Shown in pieces: positions 1-7,119 of a stretch of 64,000 nt of DNA. A program made the translations under genes and the position numbers. The notes below the pieces were generated by a model, which saw only the letters and a program-made list of their open reading frames with translations, did no database searches and was not told the DNA's origin. Where the stretch lies: the NCBI RefSeq assembly GCF_900129495.1, contig NZ_FQVX01000004.1, positions 1 to 64,000 on the forward strand. Direction: 5' to 3'. Source of the DNA: Geodermatophilus nigrescens. Its GTDB lineage: Bacteria > Actinomycetota > Actinomycetes > Mycobacteriales > Geodermatophilaceae. Numbering within the stretch: position 1 is the first letter of the stretch; each line of letters begins with the position of its first letter.

Positions 1-83
1 TGCAACGCGTCCACGACCGGTGGCGCACCTGGCGACCCGACGGCACCGAGATCCTCATCACCACCACCCGGCTCCGCACCTGA
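1..83 (+). CDS. 3' end of a protein that begins outside the window
   Basis: The open frame from base 3 runs to a TGA at 81-83 and gives 26 residues, rich in Arg, Thr and Trp, with the stretch WRTWRPDGTE. No domain can be recognised from so short a tail. The following gene starts 79 bases later on the same strand. It could be the C-terminus of a real gene or a chance frame; the window does not decide. Confidence 0.35.
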   Translation, partial: QRVHDRWRTWRPDGTEILITTTRLRT

Positions 84-162
84 CCCCACGACCCGACGCG
101 CCGCCGCCCACCCGGACGGCGGCCCGGCGGCATGCCCGGGTGCGGCCGGCGGGCGTGCGAGG

Positions 163-759
163 GTGGACGGCGTGACCGAGAACCTCTGGGTGCGCATGAC
201 GCAGGCCGATCCCGGCCACTCGGCCGCCTACGTGCAGCGCTTCCGCGACCTCGCCGCCGGCGGGATGGACATCGTCGGCGAGGCCCGGCTGGTCGACGCG
301 ATGCTGCCCCGCGGGGCGCGGGTGCTCGACGCCGGCTGCGGGCCCGGCCGGGTGGGCGAGCACCTCGCCTCGGTGGGTCACGACGTCGTCGGCGTCGACG
401 TCGACCCGGTGCTGATCGCCGCCGCCGAGCAGGACCACCCGGGGGCGCGGTGGCTGGTCGGCGACCTCGCGGAGCTCGACCTGCCCGACCGCTTCGACGT
501 CGTCGTGTGCGCCGGCAACGTGGTGACCTTCCTGGCGCCCTCGACGCGGGTCGAGGTGCTGCGGCGCTTCCGCGCGCACCTCGCCGACGGCGGCCGGGCG
601 GTGGTCGGCTTCGGCGCCGGGCGCGACTACGCCTTCGACTCCTTCCTCGACGACGCCCGTGCCGCCGGCCTCGAGCCCGACGTGCTGCTGTCGAGCTGGC
701 ACCTGCACGCGTTCACCGCGGACTCGGACTTCCTGGTCGCGGTGCTGCGCCCCTCGTGA
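163..759 (+). CDS. class I SAM-dependent methyltransferase
   Basis: A 198-residue protein that probably transfers a methyl group from S-adenosylmethionine to an unknown acceptor in the cytoplasm. Motif I reads VLDAGCGPGR at about residues 54-63. The acidic end of beta-2 is DVDP near 80. Motif II/III-like segments follow (GDLAELDLPDRFDVVV). This is the usual order and size for a compact Rossmann-fold methyltransferase. The start is a GTG at 163; a second in-frame GTG at 172 (giving VTENLW) is an equally plausible start. The family is broad and the substrate cannot be inferred. It is convergent with the small gene at 766-1029, only 6 bases away, so their 3' ends are tightly packed. Confidence 0.85.
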   Translation: MDGVTENLWVRMTQADPGHSAAYVQRFRDLAAGGMDIVGEARLVDAMLPRGARVLDAGCGPGRVGEHLASVGHDVVGVDVDPVLIAAAEQDHPGARWLVGDLAELDLPDRFDVVVCAGNVVTFLAPSTRVEVLRRFRAHLADGGRAVVGFGAGRDYAFDSFLDDARAAGLEPDVLLSSWHLHAFTADSDFLVAVLRPS

Positions 760-765
760 GCCCGG

Positions 766-1029
766 TCAGCTGACCTCGGCGAGCCACCCGACGACCCGCA
801 GGTCGCCGTCGAGGTGGACGACGAGCGTCTGCCCGTCGGCACCGCGCAGGTGCGCCTCGAACAGGCCGTCGCCGTCGACCTCCAGCCACTCGATGGTCGC
901 GCCGGGGTGGTCGGCGAGGGCGGCGGCGGCCACCTCGACGGCGACGTCGGCGGTGAGCTCCGGCGGGAGGGACGGGCGCGGACGGCGGACCCAGGCGTGC
1001 CGGCCGACGGTCTCGTGGGTGCGGTTCAT
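766..1029 (-). CDS. small PepSY-like protein
   Basis: An 87-residue protein without a signal peptide or membrane segment. Residues about 27-85 have a helix (DVAVEVAAAAL) followed by alternating strands (TIEWLEVDGD, LFEAHLRGADG, TLVVHLDGDLRVVG). That pattern resembles a single PepSY-type domain; the assignment is by eye and tentative. The ATG at 1029 overlaps the stop codon of the upstream gene by 4 bases (ATGA), so the two are probably co-transcribed and translationally coupled. Most actinobacterial PepSY proteins are exported; this one looks cytoplasmic, and its role is unknown. Confidence 0.6.
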   Translation of the reverse strand: MNRTHETVGRHAWVRRPRPSLPPELTADVAVEVAAAALADHPGATIEWLEVDGDGLFEAHLRGADGQTLVVHLDGDLRVVGWLAEVS

Positions 1030-1562
1030 GGCGGACCTCCTCGCTGCCCGCGGCGCCGGGGCGGTGCCGCGATGGGTCCGACCCTCGCGGCCCGGCCTGG
1101 CAGGACCCTGTGCACGGCGTGCCAGTTCGCCGCGACCCGCCGCCGGCCGGCACCTGCCGCGTTCCGGGCCGCGGGCGGGCACCCCCAGATCGCCAGCCCG
1201 CCACCGGGCATGCAGACGACCTCCGCCCCTCCCGGACCGTCGTGGGCGCAGGCCTCGTACGAAGGGTCCGGGGCGCAGCGCAACGTCGTCGGCCCCACGG
1301 TGAACGACAGGGCACCCGTCGCGTCGACGCCCGCGTCGCGGGCCGTGGTCCGCAGCCAGGGATGCAGGGGCGCGACGCCGTCGAGGGAGGTCGGCTCGAC
1401 GCAGACGCCTGACTGGCCGGCGACCGTCACCGGGCATGCGAGCGTCAGCAGCGAGCCGTCGTCGAGGACCACCTGGACGTCACCGACGCCGACGCGCACC
1501 TGGTCGGCCGACCGCCCGTCCAGCGACCGCAGCAGCCGGTCGGCCTCCTCCACGTCGCCCAC
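1026..1562 (-). CDS. hypothetical protein, possibly DUF6188-like
   Basis: A 178-residue protein of unknown function. The first 70 residues contain a short beta-rich unit (LDGRSADQVRVGVGDVQVVL, then DDGSLLTLACPVTV) that recalls the DUF6188 pattern of a QV-type strand followed by a DG-x-L strand; this is only a resemblance. The last 45 residues are Arg, Ala, Gly and Pro rich and look disordered. The GTG start at 1562 is the first in the frame. It overlaps the downstream 87-residue gene by 4 bases, suggesting a two-gene operon. No membrane segment is visible. Confidence 0.55.
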   Translation of the reverse strand: MGDVEEADRLLRSLDGRSADQVRVGVGDVQVVLDDGSLLTLACPVTVAGQSGVCVEPTSLDGVAPLHPWLRTTARDAGVDATGALSFTVGPTTLRCAPDPSYEACAHDGPGGAEVVCMPGGGLAIWGCPPAARNAAGAGRRRVAANWHAVHRVLPGRAARVGPIAAPPRRRGQRGGPP

Positions 1563-1607
1563 CCGATCAGCGTCCCAGCCCGTCCTCGTCGCGTTCAGGG
1601 CGCGACT

Positions 1608-1681
1608 CCGCGATCATGGAGCTCGCGTGACGACACGCGGGGAGACGGCGGCGTGTCGCCACCGCAGGTCCATGATCGCGG
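1608..1681. repeat. nested inverted repeat between two minus-strand genes
   Basis: A perfect 13-base inverted repeat, CCGCGATCATGGA (1608-1620) and TCCATGATCGCGG (1669-1681), encloses a second inverted repeat CGACACGC/GCGTGTCG of 8 bases. The structure sits 23 bases beyond the stop codon of the PucR-type gene and 46 bases before the start of the gene at 1562. It could act as a terminator for the first gene or be a mobile or protein-binding palindrome. Confidence 0.7.
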
Positions 1682-1703
1682 GGACGGCGGCCCGCAGCCA
1701 GGG

Positions 1704-2885
1704 TCAGCGGGCACCGAGGGCGAGGGTCAGCTCGAGCACCGTCGTCGGGTCGTCGAGGCGGGCGCCGTACAGCTCGCGGAGCTGGCCCATCCGGTAGCGG
1801 ACCGTCTGCGGGTGCACGAACAGCTCGGCGGCCACCTGCTCGCGGCGGCCGTGGTGCAGCAGCCACGAGCGCAGCGTCTCCAGGAGCTTCTCCCGCGGCC
1901 CGGGACCGAGGTCGTCGAGCGGCGCCAGCACCTGCGCGCGCAGGTCGGCCAGCGCCTCGCCGTCGGCCCGCAGCACCAGGTCGGCGAGCCGGACCTCGGT
2001 GTCCACCGGCGCCTCGCCGTCGGGGAGCAGGCCCAGCTGCAGCGCCCGCAGCGCCCGCGAGTACGAGGAGCGGGTGTCCTGCCACGGCCGCGCCGGGCCG
2101 ACGACGGCGCCTCGGCCGGCCAGCGAGGACAGCAGCGCCGCGCGCGCGAAGCCCTCGGCGTCGGGGACGAGCAGCACCGCCCGCTCGGTGGAGGGCTCGG
2201 CGCCGGGCAGGTCCTCGCCGGCCTGCAGCGTGCGGGAGTCGAGCACCCCCAGCGCGCCGCGGGCGTCGGCCTCCGGCAGCAGCACGGCGGTGAGGGTGCG
2301 CGGCGGCGTCCAGTCCGCCCGCTCGGCCGCGACGTTCAGCTCGTAGGCGGGCGCGCCGGTGACCAGCAGCTCCGCGAGCCGCTCCAGCTGCCGGCGCCGC
2401 TCGCGCCCGCTGGCCGCGAGGTGGTCGGCGTGGCCGGACGCGCTCGCCGCCGACAGCCGGTCGATGTAGGCGAACACCAGCTCGGCGAAACGGGCCAGCG
2501 ACCCCGCGGGCATGCCGGCCGCCACCGCCGTCGCGCTCAGGTGCCGCCACGCCACCCGGGCCCCCACTCGGTAGGCGGCCAGCAGCGCGTCCATCGACCG
2601 GCCGGTGCGCGCCTCCCCGCGGCCCAGCGCATACGCGCCCTGGATGGCGGGGTCGATCGGCCGGCTGGCGTCGACCCCGCCGGCCGAGGTGGCGAGCTCC
2701 AGGAACCCGGCGAGCGCGAGCTGGACGGCGTTTTCGATCTTGCGACCCATCGGCCCGCGGAACGCCTCGGCGTAGCTGGGGACCTCCACGACGATCGCCG
2801 CCACGGTCCGCTCGGCGACCGCCGGCAGCTCGGCCATCACGGCCTCCGCGACGTCGGCGGCGAAGGTCTGCTGCTGCACCGTCAC
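1704..2885 (-). CDS. PucR-type helix-turn-helix transcriptional regulator
   Basis: A 393-residue cytoplasmic regulator. The N-terminal half is helical (AVMAELPAVAERT, FAELVFAYIDRLSA) and matches the sensor region seen in many actinobacterial PucR-like proteins. The middle part is alpha/beta (TAVLLPEADARGAL). The C-terminal segment at about 345-375 is the family-defining HTH: REQVAAELFVHPQTVRYR followed by LRELYG. I chose the GTG at 2885 because AGGAGG lies 4 bases upstream; the GTG at 2879 is an alternative. The gene is divergent from the ferredoxin reductase/desaturase pair and shares a 103-base control region holding two palindromes. By analogy with divergent regulator-target pairs it probably controls unsaturated fatty acid synthesis and itself. 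The ligand is unknown. Confidence 0.85.
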   Translation of the reverse strand: MTVQQQTFAADVAEAVMAELPAVAERTVAAIVVEVPSYAEAFRGPMGRKIENAVQLALAGFLELATSAGGVDASRPIDPAIQGAYALGRGEARTGRSMDALLAAYRVGARVAWRHLSATAVAAGMPAGSLARFAELVFAYIDRLSAASASGHADHLAASGRERRRQLERLAELLVTGAPAYELNVAAERADWTPPRTLTAVLLPEADARGALGVLDSRTLQAGEDLPGAEPSTERAVLLVPDAEGFARAALLSSLAGRGAVVGPARPWQDTRSSYSRALRALQLGLLPDGEAPVDTEVRLADLVLRADGEALADLRAQVLAPLDDLGPGPREKLLETLRSWLLHHGRREQVAAELFVHPQTVRYRMGQLRELYGARLDDPTTVLELTLALGAR

Positions 2886-2890
2886 GTGAC
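2881..2890. promoter_or_regulatory. 10-base palindrome over the regulator start codon
   Basis: GTCACGTGAC is a perfect palindrome that overlaps the GTG start of the PucR-type gene. It has an E-box-like CACGTG core but lacks the flanks of a ParB site. It is a candidate second operator for autoregulation. Confidence 0.4.
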
Positions 2891-2907
2891 CTCCTCGTGA
2901 CCTCACT

Positions 2908-2922
2908 TGTTCGCTCCGAACA
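2908..2922. promoter_or_regulatory. candidate operator between divergent regulator and desaturase genes
   Basis: TGTTCG-CTC-CGAACA is a perfect inverted repeat with 6-base arms and a 3-base spacer. It lies 23 bases upstream of the PucR-type gene and 66 bases upstream of the ferredoxin reductase gene, where a shared operator is expected. Which protein binds it is inference. Confidence 0.55.
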
Positions 2923-2988
2923 GTATCCGCGTCCACGTTCACGTCGAAGGCACAGGTAGTTACGCGAGCCGCAGGGAACTGTAGGGAC

Positions 2989-4089
2989 ATGACCGCGACC
3001 GTTCCGCGCCCTTCCCCGGCCCGGCCGGCCCTGAAGGCGCTGCGCGACCGCGCCCTGCGCCTCGCCGAGCTCGTCACCACGCCCCTGCTGCCCGCCGACT
3101 ACCTCGACCTGATCGACCCGCTGCGGTCCGGCGCCGCGCTGCGCGGGCGCATCGAGGCGGTCCTGCCCGAGACGCGCGACGCCGCGACCGTCGTCATCCG
3201 GCCCGGCGCCGACTGGCAGCCGCACCGGCCCGGCCAGTACGTGCGGATCGGCATCGACGTCGACGGCGTCCGCATGTGGCGGGCGTACTCGATCACCTCC
3301 GACCTCGGCCGCACCGACGGCTGCTTCACGGTCACGGTCAAGGCCATCCCCGGCGGCAAGGTCAGCAACCACCTCGTCCGCCGCGCGGAGCCGGGCACCG
3401 TCGTCCAGCTCGACCAGGCCACCGGCGAGTTCTGCCTGCCCGCGCAGCTGCCGGCCAAGGCACTGTTCGTCACCGCCGGCTCCGGGATCACCCCGGTCAT
3501 GGGCATCCTGCGCAACCACCCCGAGCTCGCCGACGTCGTCCTCGTGCACTCCGCGCCCACCGCCGACGACGTCGTCTTCGGCGCCGAGCTGCGGCAGCTG
3601 GCCGCCGACGGCCGGATCCGGCTGGTCGAGCAGCACACCGACACGGCCGGGATGCTCGACGCCGCCGCGATCGCAGCGCTCGTCCCCGACCACGCCGAGC
3701 GCGCCACCTGGGCGTGCGGGCCGGTCGGCATGCTCGAGGCGCTGGAGGAGCACTGGGCCGCCGCCGGCCTCTCCGACCGGCTCTACACCGAGCGCTTTCG
3801 CCCGAAGGTGCTGGTCGCCGGCGAGGGCGGCACGGTCACCTTCACGAAGAACGGGACGTCGCTCGAGGCCGACGGGGCCACCCCGATCCTCGACGCCGCC
3901 GAGGAGGCCGGCGTCCTCATGCCCAGCGGCTGCCGCATGGGCATCTGCTACGGCTGCGTCCTCCCGCTGCGCGAGGGCGCCGTCCGCGACCTGCGCACCG
4001 GCGAGGTGACCACCGCCGCCCCGGGCGACGGCGTCCTCGTCCAGACCTGCATCAGCGCCGCCGCCGGCGCCTGCGACATCGACCACTGA
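2989..4089 (+). CDS. ferredoxin reductase (electron donor for the desaturase)
   Basis: A 366-residue flavin and iron-sulfur oxidoreductase. It has an FAD-binding barrel with RAYSITS at about 98-104, an NAD(P)H-binding half beginning GSGITPVMG at about 164-172 and CGPVGM near 244, and a C-terminal plant-type 2Fe-2S domain. Its cluster ligands are visible as C315, C320, C323 and C354 (pattern C-x4-C-x2-C then a distant C). This architecture and the adjacent desaturase match the mycobacterial pair Rv3230c/DesA3, where the reductase passes electrons from NADPH to the membrane desaturase. The ATG at 2989 follows a short GTAGGG ribosome site. The gene is separated from the desaturase by 67 bases and is surely co-expressed with it. 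All cofactor-binding residues appear intact. Confidence 0.93.
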   Translation: MTATVPRPSPARPALKALRDRALRLAELVTTPLLPADYLDLIDPLRSGAALRGRIEAVLPETRDAATVVIRPGADWQPHRPGQYVRIGIDVDGVRMWRAYSITSDLGRTDGCFTVTVKAIPGGKVSNHLVRRAEPGTVVQLDQATGEFCLPAQLPAKALFVTAGSGITPVMGILRNHPELADVVLVHSAPTADDVVFGAELRQLAADGRIRLVEQHTDTAGMLDAAAIAALVPDHAERATWACGPVGMLEALEEHWAAAGLSDRLYTERFRPKVLVAGEGGTVTFTKNGTSLEADGATPILDAAEEAGVLMPSGCRMGICYGCVLPLREGAVRDLRTGEVTTAAPGDGVLVQTCISAAAGACDIDH

Positions 4090-4156
4090 GCAGGACCCGG
4101 CTCACAGACCACCGACCCCCCTACGCGACACCGAGACCCAGAGGAGCCGCATAGAC

Positions 4157-5368
4157 ATGACCGTGCTGCAGAAGAAGGCCGACAACCCGATCGAGCACCT
4201 CACCCCCGAGGACATCGAGCTCATCGGGAAGGAGCTCGACGAGATCCGCCAGGGCGTGATGGACAGCCGCGGCGAGGCCGACGCGCGCTACATCCGCAAG
4301 GTCATCGACGTGCACCGCAAGATCGAGCTGGGCAGCCGTGCCGTCCTGCTGGCCTCCGGTTTCCCGCCGGCCTGGATCGCCGGGACGATCGGCCTGTCGA
4401 TCGCCAAGATCCTCGAGAACATGGAGATCGGGCACAACATCCTGCACGGCCAGTGGGACTGGATGCGTGACCCGAAGATCCACTCCACGACGTGGGAGTG
4501 GGACATGGCGAGCCCGGCCGAGCAGTGGAAGCACTCGCACAACGAGCTGCACCACACGTACACGAACGTGATCGGCAAGGACAACGACCTCGGCTACGGC
4601 ATCATGCGCGTCGACGAGGACCAGCCGTGGACGCCGATGTACCTCGGCCAGCCGCTGTGGAGCTTCATCAACGCCTGCTTCTTCGAGTACGGGATCGCCG
4701 CCTACGACCTCGAGCTCGGCGCCGTGATCGCCAAGAAGCAGACCGGCGACCCGGAGTTCCGCCGCCGGGCCAAGCAGGTGCTGGTCAAGATCGGCCGGCA
4801 GGTGCGCAAGGACTACGTCATCCACCCGCTGCTGTCGGGCCCGAACTTCGTCGCCACCCTGGCCGCGAACTTCACCGCGAACATCGTGCGGAACCTGTGG
4901 TCGAACTCGGTCATCCTCTGCGGGCACTTCCCCGAGGGCGTCGAGACCTTCGAGAAGAAGTCGATCGACGGCGAGACGCGCGGCGAGTGGTACCTGCGCC
5001 AGATGCTCGGCTCGGCCAACATCTCCGGCTCCAAGGCGATGCACATCCTGACCGGCAACCTGTCGCACCAGATCGAGCACCACCTGTTCCCGGACCTGCC
5101 GAGCAACCGGTACGCCGAGATCGCGCCGAAGATCCGTGACCTGTTCGACCGCTACGGCCTGAACTACCACACGGCGCCGCTGCCGCAGCAGGTCGCGTCG
5201 GCCTGGCACAAGATCATCCGGCTGTCGCTGCCGAACGGCTGGCTGCAGAACACCACCGCCCGCAACCTGCCCACCCAGCTGGGCAAGCTGTGGAAGATGA
5301 CGACGGGCAAGCCGCGCGTCCGGCGCGTGCTGCTCCGCGAGCAGGCCGCCATGGCCGCCGCTGCCTGA
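4157..5368 (+). CDS. desA3: membrane fatty-acyl desaturase, DesA3 type
   Basis: A 403-residue di-iron desaturase that probably introduces a delta-9 double bond into acyl-CoA, tuning membrane fluidity. The three histidine boxes are clear: GHNILH at about 92-97, HSHNELHH at about 126-133 and HQIEHH at about 304-309. Hydrophobic helices lie between them (for example near 65-90 and 225-260). The start ATG at 4157 has GAGGAG about 10 bases upstream. It follows the ferredoxin reductase gene and ends at a strong bidirectional terminator. The pairing and the family (FA_desaturase) agree with mycobacterial DesA3, which makes oleic acid. Substrate chain length is not visible from the sequence. Expression is probably governed by the divergent PucR-type regulator. 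Confidence 0.93.
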   Translation: MTVLQKKADNPIEHLTPEDIELIGKELDEIRQGVMDSRGEADARYIRKVIDVHRKIELGSRAVLLASGFPPAWIAGTIGLSIAKILENMEIGHNILHGQWDWMRDPKIHSTTWEWDMASPAEQWKHSHNELHHTYTNVIGKDNDLGYGIMRVDEDQPWTPMYLGQPLWSFINACFFEYGIAAYDLELGAVIAKKQTGDPEFRRRAKQVLVKIGRQVRKDYVIHPLLSGPNFVATLAANFTANIVRNLWSNSVILCGHFPEGVETFEKKSIDGETRGEWYLRQMLGSANISGSKAMHILTGNLSHQIEHHLFPDLPSNRYAEIAPKIRDLFDRYGLNYHTAPLPQQVASAWHKIIRLSLPNGWLQNTTARNLPTQLGKLWKMTTGKPRVRRVLLREQAAMAAAA

Positions 5369-5380
5369 TCCACCGCGCAC

Positions 5381-5425
5381 GACAGAGGGGCCCGGGACGA
5401 CGTCGTCGTCCCGGGCCCCTCTGTC
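5381..5425. terminator. bidirectional terminator between convergent genes
   Basis: Arms 5381-5399 and 5407-5425 are perfectly complementary over 19 bases (GACAGAGGGGCCCGGGACG and its complement). Two further pairs extend the stem and leave a 3-base loop. It sits between the desaturase stop (5368) and the stop of the minus-strand LGFP gene (5427), so it can serve both. Confidence 0.9.
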
Positions 5426-5426
5426 G

Positions 5427-6932
5427 TCACTCGAACCGGACGGTCACCCGGCCGTTGATCAACGTGATGTCCCCCCGGTAGAAGCGCTGGCCCTGGTTCC
5501 AGCCGGACCCGACGGCGTCCCCCGTGGGGTAACCCAGCCGGCCGTTCTCCCAGCCCTGGGCCGCCCAGGCGGCGAGGAAGGGGCCCTGGACGGCGTAGGC
5601 GGTGCCGGTGCCGAGCCACCCGCCCGTCTCACCGTTCCAGTAGAGCGAACCGCCCTGGAAGTGCTGGCCGCACCCGCCGCCGCGCAGGCCGCAGAACATC
5701 TCGGAGGTCGGGTACCCCAGGCTGCCGTACTCCCAGCCGTGCCGGGCCCACCGGTCGGCGAAACGCCGGTCGACCACCCGGGCCCCCGTCGCCGGCGACC
5801 AGTAGACCGAGCCGTTCTGGAAGTGCTGGCCGCACCCGCCGCCGCGCAGGCCGCAGAAGGTGTCCGAGGTCGGGGAGCCCAGCGGTCCGCGCTCCCAGCC
5901 CTGCGCAGCCCAGCGATCGCGGATGGGCCCGAGGACCGCGAGGACGCCCCAGTTGGTGTCGTAGAGCGAGCCGCCCTGGAAGTGCTGCCCCACCCGGTGG
6001 TGCACCCCGTGGAAGGGATCCGACGTGGGATAGCCCAGCGGCCCGAACTCCCAGCCGAACTGGCCCCAGCGGACGCCGGTCGGTGCGGTGACCACGTGCG
6101 CACCCGACCCCGGGGACCAGTACACCGAACCGGCCTGGAAGTGCTGACCGCAGCCGCCGTTCCGCAGGCCGCAGAAGGCCGCGCCGGTCGGGTACCCGAG
6201 CCGTCCCCACTCCCAGCCCTGGGCCGCCCACAGGTCGGCGATCGGCCCGCTGCGCACCGCCACCGCTCCGCTGGCGGGACTCCAGTACACGCTGCCGCCC
6301 TGGAAGTGCTGCCCGCAGCCGGTGTCCCGGAGTCCGCAGAAGGCCGCGGAGACGGGATAGCCGAGGGGGCCCCGCTCCCATCCGTCCGCCGCCCAGCGGT
6401 CCCGGATCGGCCCGTCGATGCGCACCGGGCTCGTGCGGGCGGACCGGTAGATCGACCCGTTCGCGAAGTGCTGGCCGCACCCGCCGTCCGGCAGGCCGCA
6501 GAAGGTGTCGGACGCGGGGACGCCGACGCCCAGGACCAGGGAGCTGAAGGCGCCCCCCGTCCGCTGCCAGGCCTGGACGAGTGCGCTGTCGGTGAGGGCG
6601 TAGGCCGCCGCGGAGCGGTCCAGCGACCAGAACAGGGACCCGTGGTCGAAGTGCTGCCAACAGACCACGTCGTCCATGCACAGCTTGGTCTCGCGTGGGG
6701 CGCCGAGCACGCCTGCCGGGCCGCCGAGTGCGGCGTACTTTGCCTCGATGCGGTCGCCGTCGATCCCCGGGAGACCGGCCGGAGCCGTCGTCGCCGGCGC
6801 GGACGTCACCTCCGCCGGGAGCGCCGGCTCCTCGGCGAGTGCCTGCCCGGGCGCGAGCAGCGCGCCGGCCAGCGTCACCGCCGCGACCGCGCCGTGCAGC
6901 CAGCGCGGTGCGCCGCGCCCCCGTGTCCCCAT
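5427..6932 (-). CDS. secreted LGFP-repeat protein
   Basis: A 501-residue exported protein. The N-terminus has a basic stretch, a hydrophobic core (WLHGAVAAVTLAGALL) and an AxA-like cleavage site (GQALA). The rest is about eight LGFP repeats, each about 50 residues, with the signatures GPIRDRWAAQGWERGPLGYPTS and GCGQHFQGGSVYWSP. LGFP repeats are known from corynebacterial and mycobacterial cell-wall proteins, where they are thought to bind the envelope. The paired cysteines in GLRGGGCGQH (one before and one within) could form disulfides in most repeats. The ATG at 6932 is preceded by AGGAG with 6-base spacing; upstream in-frame starts would add residues before the signal peptide. No catalytic domain is present, so the protein may be a wall-binding or adhesive module. 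Confidence 0.88.
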   Translation of the reverse strand: MGTRGRGAPRWLHGAVAAVTLAGALLAPGQALAEEPALPAEVTSAPATTAPAGLPGIDGDRIEAKYAALGGPAGVLGAPRETKLCMDDVVCWQHFDHGSLFWSLDRSAAAYALTDSALVQAWQRTGGAFSSLVLGVGVPASDTFCGLPDGGCGQHFANGSIYRSARTSPVRIDGPIRDRWAADGWERGPLGYPVSAAFCGLRDTGCGQHFQGGSVYWSPASGAVAVRSGPIADLWAAQGWEWGRLGYPTGAAFCGLRNGGCGQHFQAGSVYWSPGSGAHVVTAPTGVRWGQFGWEFGPLGYPTSDPFHGVHHRVGQHFQGGSLYDTNWGVLAVLGPIRDRWAAQGWERGPLGSPTSDTFCGLRGGGCGQHFQNGSVYWSPATGARVVDRRFADRWARHGWEYGSLGYPTSEMFCGLRGGGCGQHFQGGSLYWNGETGGWLGTGTAYAVQGPFLAAWAAQGWENGRLGYPTGDAVGSGWNQGQRFYRGDITLINGRVTVRFE

Positions 6933-6978
6933 CGTCCGCTCCTGGTGCCTCGTCCCCGCACCGGCGCGGGGGAGGCGG

Positions 6979-6984
6979 ACGCTA
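6979..6984 (-). promoter_or_regulatory. candidate -10 box of the LGFP gene
   Basis: On the minus strand this reads TAGCGT, fitting the actinobacterial TAnnnT pattern, about 46 bases upstream of the ATG. No convincing -35 is visible. Confidence 0.3.
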
Positions 6985-7068
6985 GGGGCGGCCGGCGAGG
7001 TCGACACGCCCGACACCCCGCCCGTCGGACGCACGTGACCGGGACGGGACCACGGCGGCGGATGACGA

Positions 7069-7102
7069 AGGGGCCCGGGACGACATGTCTTCCCGGGCCC
7101 CT
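7069..7102 (-). terminator. terminator of the lipase-like gene
   Basis: Arms 7069-7080 (AGGGGCCCGGGA) and 7091-7102 pair over 12 bases. The 10-base loop contains its own palindrome GACATGTC. It lies 18 bases beyond the stop of the minus-strand gene at 7120 and shares its core with the hairpin at 5381-5425. Confidence 0.8.
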
Positions 7103-7119
7103 CTGCGGTCAGCGGCCGG

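Noticed and set aside
2881-2890. GTCACGTGAC as a parS site
   Set aside because: The central CACGTG is shared, but the flanks lack the GTT/AAC ends seen in the other sites.
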